From positions 4,344,016-4,408,015 of the forward strand of contig OX442427.1 of NCBI GenBank assembly GCA_949361645.1: 64,000 nucleotides of DNA. The letters run 5' to 3'. Below are positions 21,281 to 31,717 of this stretch, one piece after another. The translations under genes were made by a program, and so were the position numbers. The stretch is from Spongilla lacustris (lineage: Eukaryota; Porifera; Demospongiae; Spongillida; Spongillidae). The first letter of the stretch is position 1; every line of letters starts with the position of its first letter. The notes beneath the pieces were generated by a model, which was not told where the DNA came from, did not search any database, and saw only the letters and a program-made list of their open reading frames with translations.

Positions 21281-21700
21281 GGTGGATGACCCGGTGGTGG
21301 TGGATGACCCGGTGGTGGTGGATGACCCGGAGGTGGTGGATGACCCTGAATTGGTGGATGACCCCGAGGTGGTGGATGACCCCGAGTTGGTGGATGACCC
21401 CGAGGTGGTGGATGACCCCGAGGTGGTGGATGACCCCGAGGTGGTGGATGACCCCGAGGTGGTGGATGACCTCGAGGTGGTGGATGACCCCGAGGTGGTG
21501 GATGACCCCGAGGTGGTGGATGACCCTGAGGTGGTGGATGACCCCGAAGTGGTGGATGACCCCGAGGTGGTGGAAGACCCCGAGGTGGTGGATGACCCCG
21601 AGGTGGTGGATGACCCCGAGGTGGTGGATGACCCCAGGTGGTGGATGACCCCGAGGTGGTGGATGACCCCGAGGTGGTGGATGACCCCGAAGTGGTGGTA
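21281..21700 (+). repeat. 18-bp coding minisatellite (VVDDPE repeats)
   Basis: About 23 copies of gtggtggatgaccccgag encode the acidic hexapeptide VVDDPE, with minor ELVDDP, PVVVDD and DLEVVD variants. The unit is a multiple of three, so copy number can change without breaking frame. A single-base loss in the unit at about 21631-21640 shifts the frame before the transposase domain. Confidence 0.93.
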
Positions 21701-22364
21701 CAGCAGCCAGACGCTAGGAGGAATGCGCACACTAGCCTACCAATGTACAAATCAACTCCAGGGTTAACACATGACATGCATGGGAAATCAATCTTTGATT
21801 TCTTCAAGCTCATAGTTGATGATGATATCTTGGGCTTGATAGTTAGCCAAACCAATCTGTATGCAGATCAGTTCATAGCGAGCTACGAAGTCAGACCATT
21901 TTCACGCGTACGAGCCTGGAGACCCACTGACAGCTGTGAGGTACAGAAGTTATTGTCAGTTATTATAACTATGGGTCTACTCAGTTACCCAAGTATGGAT
22001 GATTACTGGTGCACCTCGTGGCCTTTTGAAAACAGGGCCATTTCATCATCAATGACACGCAACAGGTTTGGTCTGTTGATGAAATTTCTTCACCTGAATG
22101 ACAACAGCCACTACATCAAGAAAGGTTGTGTTGGCCATGATCGGCTGTATAAATTGCGTCCATTAGTGGATGCTATAATAGCAAACTGCCAAAGAGCATA
22201 CATACCTGCTAGGGAACTAGCAATTGACGAATCCATGATGAAGTTCAAGGGGAGGCTTGGGTTCATCCAGTACAATCCTAAGAAGCCTATCAAGTGGGGA
22301 CTCAAGGCCTTTGTGTTAGCAGATTCTGCAACAGGCTATGTATGGAATTGGATGCTGTACACTG

Positions 22365-22421
22365 GTAAGATGAATACATCTACATGTACAGTACCTCTAA
22401 TGCATATATAATTATTTACAG
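22365..22421 (+). other. 57-bp intron in the piggyBac transposase
   Basis: The donor is actg|gtaaga and the acceptor is tatttacag|gtaaag. Removal joins phase-1 ends and restores the conserved YTGKDDS context between the first and second catalytic blocks. Unspliced, the frame meets a stop at 22409-22411. Confidence 0.8.
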
Positions 22422-23114
22422 GTAAAGATGACTCACTTGAATTGGATGGCAAGGGACTTGGGCATGCTGTTGTCCTCAAACTACTTGAAGGACTTGAAGA
22501 TAGAGGGCACCATGTGTATGTAGACAACTGGTACAGCAGCCCAGCCCTCTTTGATGACCTGCATTCCAAAGGGTTTGGTGCATGTGGCACATTGCGCCTT
22601 AATCGCAAGGGCTTACCACAAGTCATCAAATCTAAAGGCAAGATGAAGAAGCACATTATGGTTAGTGGAACAGCTGGGAAAAGCCTAGCTATGGTATGGA
22701 TGGACAAACGGGCAGTGGCAATGCTGAGCACCATACACGACAACAGTATGGTGCCCATCACAAGGCAAAGTGGCGAAGCAACAGGGGGGGGGTGGAAATT
22801 ATTGCAAAACCACTTGCCATTGATCAGTACAACCATTTTATGAATGGAGTGGACCGCCATGACCAACTGACAGTCTACTATGGATTCAGTCATAGGAGCA
22901 AGAAATGGTGGAAACGAGGCTTTTTCCATCTGATTGAAGTGGCGATTGTCAATGCATACATTTTGTATGCATTACATACAAAGCAAATGAAACAAAAGCC
23001 ACTCACACACCAGAGGTTTAGGACAGAATTGGCACAACAGCTGCTAGTGGATGCTGGAGCAGCACAGATCCCACCAAATGAACAACAACAGAGTGGACCT
23101 CATAAATGTGGACT

Positions 23115-23835
23115 ACCAACACTCACACTAAACACAGGCACTATGTACACTCACACTAAACACAGGCACTATGTACACTCACACTAAACACAGGCACTAT
23201 GTACACACACACACTAAACACAGGCACTATGTACACTCACACTAAACAGGCACTATGTGCACACACACACTAAACACAGGCACTATGTACACACACTCAC
23301 TAAACACAGGCACTATGTACACACACACACTAAACACAGGCACTATGTACACACACTCACACTAAACACAGGCAATGTACACACACACACTAAACACAGG
23401 CACTATGTACACACTCACACTAAACACAGGCACTATGTACACACACTAAACACAGGCACTATGTACACACACTAAACACAGGCACTATGTGCACACACAC
23501 ACACTAAACACAGGCACTATGTACACTCACACTAAACAGGCACTATGTACACACACTCACACTAAACACAGGCACTATGTACACACACTCACACTAAACA
23601 GGCAATGTACACACACACTAAACACAGGCACTATGTACACACTCACACTAAACAGGCACTATGTACACACACACACTAAACACAGGCACTATGTACACAC
23701 ACACACCAAACACAGGCACTATGTACACACACTCACACTGAACACAGGCACTATGTACACATGCACTCACACTAAACATTGTACACAGGCACTATGTACA
23801 CATGCACTCACACAGCAGGTACATATAACCACATA
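23115..23835 (+). repeat. Minisatellite of cactaaacacagg/cactatgtacac units
   Basis: About 27 copies of a 22-32-bp unit, cactaaacacaggcactatg followed by tacac and a variable number of ac dinucleotides. It sits at the 3' end of the transposase ORF inside the piggyBac element and gives spurious YVHTHTKHRH frames. Confidence 0.9.
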
Positions 23836-23944
23836 CACTCAGTAAACACCCACTACATGTACATGTAAGTACATGTAATATTTAGCTAATCGCAATTGGA
23901 GATACAATTCCATGATAACATCTCTCACCTCGTGGTTTTGCAGC

Positions 23945-24252
23945 TGTTTGCTAAAAGCGCAAATAGTAGTAGTGCGAAGCTAAGACAACACCTACAACTC
24001 TTCCAGTAGTGATTGGCATACTTAGCGCTCACAGATCTGTAATAATAAGCAGGATCTCGCCAACGACACGAGTGCGTCAACATCGCTCTGTATATTGTTA
24101 GGAACAAGCACAAATAGTAAATGCACGAAGCTAAGACAACACCTACAACTCTTCCAGTAGTGATTGGCATACATAGCGCTCACAGATCTGTAATAAAGAG
24201 TAGGATCCCAACAGTGGCACGAGTGCGTTGATATCGCTCTGTATATTCATAG
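23945..24252. repeat. Two tandem ~150-bp repeats in the piggyBac right end
   Basis: The block from aagcgcaaatag to tcgctctgtatatt (about 23952-24098) is repeated at about 24107-24248, sharing gctaagacaacacctacaac, ccagtagtgattggcata and gcgctcacagatctgtaata. It may be a subterminal transposase-binding region or a simple duplication. Confidence 0.75.
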
Positions 24253-24464
24253 GTAGAAGGATTTCCTAAATAGGCTTTGGAACGAAAATATGGAAGTTCA
24301 CTTACCTTACTTACCTAACAAGACTAAGGTAAACTTGTAACACTTGAGGCTTTCAAGTAAAACGTCAACCACTTGAGGAGCGCCATTTTCGTCCATTTAT
24401 ATAAAACAGCCCTGGCGGTAAACGTAATAATTAAGTTTTACGTATTTGACGGTCAAAGAGTTAA

Positions 24465-24865
24465 AATAGACACAACTGGTCCTAACCCCTTTTGTTTACC
24501 ATATTCTTTCTCACTTGCTATATATAGGTAACGTATTGCAACTCCGAATGGACAGGATGTGTCTATGTGAACTACAGGGTTGGTATTTGTATATTGCATT
24601 ATCTTTTTTTATGCTTTCTGCATTGAACCAGATTACAAGCGTATAAGCTGCAGGCCAGAACAACTTGTGCAGGGTAAGCATGCATATGGGTTATGTTTTG
24701 GTTGAAACATGTTTATTTCTCTTCTTTCAGAATAACGTTCTTCATATTGCTACAAAGACCAATATTGCTATGAAGACCTTGTCATATGGAACGTTCTTTA
24801 ATATAAAGATATATTTTTTGTTTTGTTCAAAATACAATATTGTAATTTTTTTTTTTTAAGATGGA
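24465..24865. other. Non-coding AT-rich stretch
   Basis: Between the piggyBac right TTAA and the MITE I see no gene, TIR or structured repeat. The short open frame near 24665-24859 has no recognisable features. Confidence 0.5.
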
Positions 24866-24867
24866 TA

Positions 24868-25093
24868 CAGTGCTCCCTCGATTATACGGAAAAGTATTAC
24901 CTCGATTATACGGAAAATAAGGCACATTCATTGGGTGTTAGGAAAACTATCCGTGTACTTAGCGGTAGGCTGTCTAAGCCGGTTTAGACAACTTACCGCT
25001 ATGTACACGGATAGTTTTCCTAACACCCAATGAATGTGCCTTATTTTCCGTATAATCGAGGTAATACTTTTCCGTATAATCGAGGGAGCACTG
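24868..25093. mobile_element. 226-bp palindromic MITE with TA duplication
   Basis: The ends CAGTGCTCCCTCGATTATACG and its complement are flanked by TA on both sides (24866-24867 and 25094-25095). The whole element folds into an almost perfect hairpin centred at 24980/24981, with only a few mismatches near the centre. TA duplication plus CAGT...CCTCG ends resembles the pogo/Tigger branch of Tc1/mariner MITEs. A direct repeat of cctcgattatacggaaa lies inside each arm. No coding capacity. Confidence 0.88.
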
Positions 25094-25339
25094 TAGATTA
25101 TTATTATTATTGTATACATAATTTATATGACATACAGAAAACTTACACTAAAGAGTTCAATATGAGCACTGTATATGTAACATCTATTTTGGCCTTATAG
25201 CCCTGGCCACAGACCTGGTCAGGGTCAGGTTTAAGCGACCATAAATGTCAGCTGTTGCCTTTGATTTTGACACACTGGCTTGCAGCAAGTAGAGAGGCTA
25301 GGCGGGAAAATGTTACTTGGGCCTCCACCCCCCAATTCC

Positions 25340-25650
25340 CATAGGTTTCTACAGCCAATGGAACACACTTCAAGAAAGCCTTATACAACTCTAAGCTGGA
25401 AGCTGGCAGTGGTCTTGGTCATGACCAGAAACAATCTAGACCGGCAGACATTCTAGTTAACAACTGGGGCTTCAATGGCATACCTGCTGCGTTCAACCTA
25501 TCTGTGTTGACATAGTTTCCAAAGCGGGACACACAGCAGGCTCTGCAGCTTTTGCCACAGAACAGTGAAAGATCCAAGCAAATTTAGGGATTTGTGAAGA
25601 ACGAGGCTGAAGTTGCATACCCCTTGTTTTTTCGAGGCCTGAGGCCAACT
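25340..25650 (+). pseudogene. RLE-domain fragment of a non-LTR retrotransposon
   Basis: In one frame the text reads SKLEAGSGLGHDQ...SRPADILVNNWGFNG..AAFNLSV, matching the endonuclease core of the ORF at 42008-43861 (VEVGSGLGLD...RPADVLVNNW). It continues in a shifted frame with AGSAAFATEQ and SCIPL. Stops and shifts show decay. It lies just upstream of the reverse-transcriptase body at 25995, so this order is not that of a single intact element. Confidence 0.75.
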
Positions 25651-25679
25651 TGCCTCTAACACATTCAAGAAACTTGCTT

Positions 25680-25965
25680 AGTAACTCTAGATCTATGTGG
25701 ATAGTATGTTTAGAGGTTTTAGATTTAATCTACCATTTTCATGGCTTATGATAAACCATGTTAAACCATAGGTGTTGTTTCTACATTGAAATCACAATAA
25801 CGACTTTTAATAATTAAACCATTACTAGTTAGTAAATCTAGATATATATGGATAGTATGTTTAAAGGTTTTAGATTTATTCTGGATACATCATGGTTTAT
25901 GATAAACCATGTTAAACCCATAAGTGTTGTAACTATATAGATATATTCACAATATGAGTCTTTAT
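25680..25965 (+). repeat. Two direct copies of a ~165-bp palindrome-bearing repeat
   Basis: Each unit contains agtaaatctagat, ggatagtatgtttaaagg and a palindrome with 10-bp arms around one base (catggtttat-g-ataaaccatg, exact at 25891-25911; one mismatch at 25740-25760), then gtgttgt...acattg. The same repeat occurs in reverse at 28011-28345 and forward again at 28740-28960. Confidence 0.8.
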
Positions 25966-25994
25966 GCCAAGATTGGAGGATGGGCAAGGAGTTG

Positions 25995-28010
25995 CTTTTA
26001 TAAGCCAAAGCGGTTAGCAGAGTTAATGTGAAAGATAACCTGCATTCAGATCCTGAGATGAAGAAGCTTGCATCAGCAATTGTATGCGCACAGGAAGGGA
26101 TTTTCTCAAATCCTTGTCGCATCGTAACATCCCATGGCAATGTGCCAAACAACAATACTGTGTTTGAATTATTGAAGTCCAAACATCCATATGCCATCCC
26201 TCCCTCCATTCCCAGTGTGCCTACCACTGTTTCAGCTATTCAACTCCCACCAACTTTCAATATTGCTGCAACTCTACGAACTTTCCTAAAGGTACAGCAT
26301 GTGGTCCATCAGTCCAGCACTTGCTTGATGCAGACCACCAATCTCAATGGAGAGTTTACTGCATCAGGTAGTTAATATTCTGCTCGCTGGCAATGCCCCT
26401 ACCACCCTCTCACCATATCTTGCTGGCGGAAATCTGACATCTCTATTGAAACCAAAAGGCACTGGATGGGATGTTTGACCAATTGCTGTGGGCGAAATCT
26501 TGAGACGCCTTGTCGGTGAATGTGCCTGCATTTTGATGAAGGATAAGGCCACCCAATTCTTCAACCCTTTTCAGTATGGAGTAGCTTGTCCAGCTGGCAC
26601 CAAAAAAATTGTACATAAGCTCAGGCAAGTTATTGAGGATAACTGGAATAATGGAGATTTTGCCATCTTAAAAGTGGATATGCGCAATGCATTTAACTTG
26701 GTGTCTCGGGAGGCTGTCCTCCACCAGTGTGCCATCCACTTCCATGAGCTTCTTCCATGGGTGACTTGGTGCTTTTCACAGCAACAAAAGTTGTGGCATC
26801 CAATGGGTCAGTTAATATCAGCATCAGGTGTCCAACAAGTGGACCCTTTGGGCCCTCGTCTTTTTGCTGCACTGCATCATTCTCCAAATCTGCAGAGATT
26901 TTGAGAATGATGTGCAAAGAAATGCTGCTTAACTGCTGGTATCTGGATGATGGGGCTCTGGTAGGACCAAGAGATGCACTATCTAGAGCTCTAGGTATCT
27001 TGCAAGCCAAAAGTGACACGTCTGGTCTTCACATCAACAATTTATCTAAATGTCAATCCCAAGATCTCTCCATGTTCCCTTCCGACATTCCATGCTCAGC
27101 GTGTCCCCATTTTGAATTGATAAATGCCCCAATTGGGAGTGCTGAGTATTGTGCTCAATACATTGAGTGCAAAAGAAAGGATGCTTTTCTTCTATTGTCG
27201 CTCCTACCTTAACTGAGCAACCCTCAAGTTGCTGTCACCATTCTGAGGTCATGTGCTAGTTTCTGTAAGTTGGCCCACCTAGCACGGTCAACACCTCCTT
27301 CACCAATGTCAGAGGCAGTGTTTAGTCAATTTGACAATAATGTTCTTCATTGCTTTGAATTATCTGCAGCAATTGAACTAACAATTCCAGCAGCTAAGCA
27401 GGCCACACTCAACCTGAGCCATGGTGACCTTGATCTGCGTTCACTTCATAGCCACGCTCTTGCTGCATACATTTCATCTCTAACCATGTCAGTGCCTTAA
27501 GACGTTTGCTCTGCAACTTCAAAGAATCACCTTGCTGCAGTGAATGCTTACAATGCCATGGTCAGTCAGCCAGATGCCATCTCAGTTGAAAGTGTATATG
27601 ATGTTCCACCTCGCCAGCACTCACTGTCCTCTCGCATTGAAGAAGCTGACTTCAATTCGCTCTTTTCAGATGCCAGCACTGTGACAAAGGCTAGATTGCA
27701 TGCTATTTCAGCACTCCAAACCCATGCGTGGCTTAAGGTGCAGCCTTCACCAAAGTTAGGTCTTGCGTTGATACCTGATGAAGCACATGTCATTCTAAAA
27801 TGGTGGCTTGGCCTTCCTTTCACACCTGATGGCATTCCATGCCTGCTTTGTCATCACAACATGGATGCTTGGGGACATCACTTGCTTACTTGCCGTTCTG
27901 GAGGTGATATGATAACTAGACACAACCTGCTCAGAGACTGCATTGCCGACTTCATGCAACAAGGCATGCCTTTCCTCACAAATCGAAAAAGGAAGTTCCT
28001 AAGGATCAAT
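25995..28010 (+). pseudogene. Reverse-transcriptase body of an RLE LINE, multiply frameshifted
   Basis: Consecutive fragments in shifting frames follow the order of the intact ORF at 36032: FELLKSKHPYAIP, a degraded GPS-type motif, AVGEILRRLVGECA, FQYGVACPAGTKK, the RT palm block KVDMRNAFNLVSR (D conserved, about 26675), GVQQVDPLGP (the usual GD changed to VD), CWYLDDGALVG (catalytic DD at about 26945), HLARSTP, ILKWWLGLPF and the zinc knuckle CLLCHHN...WGHHLLTC. It ends abruptly at about 28010 where the palindrome repeat begins, before the endonuclease core. Stops after 27200 and 27490 and several indels make it inactive. Confidence 0.82.
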
Positions 28011-28345
28011 CTAGACCAATGGTTTAACATAAACCATGATCATTCCAGATTAAATTTAAAACCTTTAATCATACTATCCATATAGATCTAGATTTACTAA
28101 CTAGTAATGGCTTAATTATTAAAAGTCGTTATTATGATTTTAATGATACTACATGTATTGTGAATATCTCAATGTAGAAACAACACTGATGGTTTACAAC
28201 ATGGTTTATCATAAACCATGATCATTCCAGATCAAATCTAAAACCTTTAAACATATTATCCATATAGATCTAGATTTACTAACTAGTAATGGTTTTATTA
28301 TTAAAAGTCTTTATTATGATTTTAATGGTACTACAATACATGTTA
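28011..28345 (-). repeat. Two copies of the palindrome-bearing repeat, inverted
   Basis: Same unit as 25680-25965 but reversed. The palindrome is exact at 28200-28220 and partial at about 28019-28038. With the left block it forms inverted arms around the reverse-transcriptase remnant. Confidence 0.8.
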
Positions 28346-28384
28346 CTACACTAACAATGACCTACTCAGCACTGTTTATTAAAA

Positions 28385-28735
28385 CACTACAACTAAAGGT
28401 CACATGCAAGATGTAGTTGGTGAGACACATCTGGCCAAAATTGCCCTGGCATTCTGCCTCATAAGTTTGAGGCTAAGACGACTCTAGATGGTTGATGTAA
28501 CTTCGGTCGACATAGCTGGGTGGCCATCTTTTCTGACAATTTAGTCAGCACATCAATCGCTTCATTGCCCCAACCCCCAAACACTTCCACAACAAAAGGA
28601 ATGCATGACCATCCTCTAAGGCACATGCCTCACCATCTCAGCTGCACGCTTCTTGCAAATTTAGCGGATTGATCACCTTTATGTCAAATGCAGCTGGGTG
28701 GGAAGAGGGACCAGTTTGGATCTAGGATGTCTGCA
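28385..28735 (-). pseudogene. RLE/C-terminal LINE fragment on the minus strand
   Basis: On the minus strand, PADIL--NWS is followed in shifted frames by an AAFDIKV-like endonuclease strand, then GHAFPFVVEVFGGWGNEA, equivalent to CIPLAVETFGNWGVEA in the intact ORF. The end resembles the LSLVRANARAL tail (ARMPGQF region). It is diverged from the plus-strand fragment at 25340, so it comes from another copy. Confidence 0.65.
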
Positions 28736-28739
28736 GGTG

Positions 28740-28960
28740 TTTTTTCTACATATTGAGATATTTACAATACATGTAGTATCATTAAAATAATAATAATGAC
28801 TTTTCATAATTAAACCATTACTAGTAAGTAAATCTATATTTATATGAATAGTATGTTTAAAGGGTTTAGTTTTAATCTACCATGTTCATGGTTTATGATA
28901 AACCATGTAAAAGCATAAGTGTTATTTCTACATTGAGATATTCACAATACATGTAGTATT
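28740..28960 (+). repeat. Further copy of the palindrome-bearing repeat
   Basis: Forward copy with the exact palindrome at 28887-28907, flanked by two partial tails (ctacattgagatattcacaatacatgtagt). It ends in AT-rich unique sequence. Confidence 0.75.
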
Positions 28961-31715
28961 CAATACATTCTCGCATATTCATGGATTATATGAAACTAGT
29001 TTTTCAATTATATCATTACTTTTAAATCACACTAATTTGTCACACATGTTTGGATCGACTCTATACCTATGGAGGATGGCTCCACATGGCATTCTCTCTT
29101 ACTAATTAAATGCTCAAGTTGGAGAACAGTTCAAAAGATGCCGTAACCACTTTTAATGACTATAAAGCACACATAGATGCATAAGGATAGTTGGTATGTT
29201 AAAAACATGTAGATTTATTTAGAAATGTACATGTAATATCATTAGAACCACTTTTAATTTTTTAAACACAGTACTATGATGCTTAGATTTGATTTAACTA
29301 AGCATTTTTTTCTTGGACTTAAAATTTAAGGAAGGTTTTGGGCTGCATATACCCACCATGAAGACTATGCGGATATAATGGATAGTTCTTCACCAAGCCA
29401 CTCTAACATTTACACACCATAATAATAAAGTTCTTAACATGTTGTGTCATATCGATTTTCATTAAAGCCATTCCATACGGGAGGAGAAACATACACAAAT
29501 ATTACACATTTCTGCTAGAAACAGTTAACAATTCAACAGTTATGGTATCTATTACACTTAATCCCTTCTTCGTAGGTCGGATTCCACTGCAAGTAAAAAA
29601 GATAGATCTGTTATTGAAATTATTTAAATGAGGATATACCATTCATCCAGTAGTATGAATCCATTTTCAAAAGATGACAAATAGTTCCATGTCTTTCATT
29701 GAAGATCTTATGGAAACATTTGACTTCAGGAACAAACCTATTCCAGTTCTGAAATGTTATAGCCAAACAGGTCAGTGATAAAAATGTTTCTACCCAATAA
29801 TGTTTTGCCTTCATACATTGTCGAACACAATTAGATCCATTAGGTCACAAATTCACATACCTATGTTAACAGTGCACCTCTGAATACAATTTAAAATCTA
29901 ACTGACCATTTACAGCACCAATGTAACTTGTCTCAAAGTGATGGCATTCCCAACTTGGCTCACACTCAGCCATCATTTCTTTCGATGAAACACTTAGGAA
30001 TACCCAATATAAACACTTAGGAATACGAAGCAACTTGTTATAAGAGAATGTTGTGAAGAGCTCTCAGTTGATACATCTACTAATGTGTGTGTCAAGTAAA
30101 TGTTTGGCAAGTTCTCACAGTTAGTGAAATTTCAGACAAGTCAGTTTGGCTTAAAGGGTGAAAATTCTTGAGTGAGAAGTCCTTACATTACAGATATAAT
30201 TTGTCATAATTGTTTGGCCGCTGGGAATTAGCAACGATAAGGTTGGAAAGTTGAAGCCATTTTTCTCCCATTGTTTTAATTTTTCCAAAATCACAGTAAA
30301 TCTGTGGCTAAATTGAAGCAAAAAACCTGAAACATAAACAGAGCCACAGTTCAAGAAAAAAATGGTTTCAATTTTCCAATAGTCTCGTTTAATCTAAGCC
30401 CTGAAGTCAACTCATTTTGCTACCCGACTGATGACTAATCATTCAAATGGTTGTGACTTAAATACCTAAACTCACCTAACAAGGGGTTCCCATAAATTCA
30501 AATTCATGCTACATTACTTACAGGGAACACCAAGGTCCCATTAAAAAAAAACTCAAGTTTAGAACCTTTTAAGTGAGTAACACTGTATTTCATTATCAAA
30601 GTTCTAATGCAAGAAAACAACTACAGGGAGTGAAGCAAAACAAGTAACAAAATGTTTACCTCGCTACAAAGTCCAGCAGCTGTTCGTAAAGAAGTTGACA
30701 AAACCTCTTCGGCTCTGAAAATAGTACAGTAGCATGTTGGCATTATTGCAAAACAATAATCTTCAATTGAATAGAATTTTATTGAAATAAAGGCAACACA
30801 AATTCAGTTGGCAAATAATAGCAAGCATTCACATGCACTCACAAACTGAAGCTCACTATTCCATTGGTCACAAAACTTTTCCCTTGCAGAACTGACAGTA
30901 TAATATAGATTTTAATCATAAATCAAACCCAGTTAGTCCGCCAAAAAATCTTGCCAATATGACTCTTGCCACAGTCCAGATAAAAAACAAAGCTCAACAA
31001 AGTATATGTAGGGCTGATGATTGAGGGCAATTATGGCCATTTGAAACCAGATTATAGAAAGATGTGCGTGCTTCACTGATTGATTGATTTACAGGAACAA
31101 AAAGTACACTAAGGTAAATAATGGAATGAGCACTTGTATATTCCCTGCTAGAAATGATACACGTTACATACTAGACAGGCGTGACATGAAGACATCGAGA
31201 TTTGTGGCTTCAATCCTTATGTGGACGGATAACCTTGGACAGTTAAATTTTAGCCCGGGTTAGATGTGGATGTGAAAATATGATACAGTAGGTCTATAGA
31301 TTATAGTGATCAAGATCTCAATTTTGCCACATCACAGCCGCTATGAAAGAACACCAGCTGGTTGTGAAGCTTAACAATGCAAAACTTGCTACATTTTTGG
31401 AACTCTGCTCCAGGCCCCACCCAATAAAGAACTGGGAAGCTTACAGAACCATTCATACATTTCCCAAGTGTGCTCCCCCCAACTCGAACTTTGGATCCAC
31501 CAATGAATACTCTCTAAGATTGGCACATGCATATACATTCCAAAATGATGTATAGACTTCATGTTCTTGGCTTTTGGGAAATAAAATTTTAGTGGATTCT
31601 TACATGTCATTTATGTGGAGGTTAAATACCATGTTGGGTATCGATCAAGGATCTGGGGAAGAAACTGATGAATGATAATTTGGACATGGATTGAGACTGT
31701 TTTTCTAGCTACCAG
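28961..31715. other. AT-rich non-repetitive stretch, possible host intron or intergenic DNA
   Basis: No transposon family or long ORF is recognised. The composition is more like ordinary host DNA than the rest of the window. One small segment with exon-like signals on the minus strand is given separately (30660-30714); open frames at 29620-29814 and 30151-30354 (minus) have partial splice signals but incompatible phase. Confidence 0.45.
30660..30714 (-). CDS. Candidate 55-bp internal exon of a host gene
   Basis: On the minus strand the acceptor ctgtactattttcag precedes a 55-base segment that ends at the donor gcgag|gtaaac. One frame reads PKRFCQLLYEQLLDFVA without a stop, which looks like a helical protein segment. 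No neighbouring exon with compatible phase was found, and the protein is not recognised, so this is tentative. Confidence 0.25.
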
Positions 31716-31717
31716 TA

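Larger units (their letters stand above)
21111..23187 (+). pseudogene. piggyBac transposase, one intron, two frameshifts
   Basis: The start ATG at 21111 opens an acidic N terminus ([20 protein letters not shown]), then a VVDDPE hexapeptide array, then the DDE_Tnp_1_7 domain. All catalytic aspartates are visible: IDESM (gac 22226), VDNWYSS (gac 22523) and GVDRHDQ (gac 22852 and 22861). An intron at 22365-22421 must be removed to join YTG to KDDSLELDG in frame. Two lesions break the ORF: a lost base near 21636 in the hexapeptide array, and a miscounted G run at 22784-22792, both in repeats where replication slippage or sequencing error is likely. The C-terminal cysteine-rich finger usual for piggyBac is not recognisable; the frame runs into the 23.1-kb minisatellite and stops at 23187. 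Confidence 0.88.
20858..24460 (+). mobile_element. piggyBac element with TTAA target duplications
   Basis: The element is bounded by TTAA on both sides (20854-20857 and 24461-24464), the target site used by piggyBac. The termini are inverted: CTCTTTGACCGCC on the left and, reversed, CTCTTTGACCGTC on the right. Subterminal motifs gcggtttgaacagccg occur at 21021 and 21059, and a related gcggttcgagcagg at about 20980. The interior carries a piggyBac transposase on the plus strand, a C-terminal-side minisatellite and a tandem duplication. The element is 3603 bp, longer than a typical ~2.5-kb piggyBac because of these repeats. Confidence 0.92.

Noticed and set aside
21224..21855. Long antisense and alternative-frame ORFs over the VVDDPE repeat (SSTTSG or HPPPRG repeats)
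   Set aside because: These are shadows of the 18-bp repeat; the acidic plus-strand frame continues from the piggyBac start and is the real one.
23257..23835. CRISPR-like regular repeats
   Set aside because: Units are contiguous tandem repeats without unique spacers, inside a eukaryotic transposon.
23257..23845. His/Thr/Tyr-rich ORFs (YVHTHTKHRH)
   Set aside because: Translation of the cactaaacacagg minisatellite, not a separate gene.
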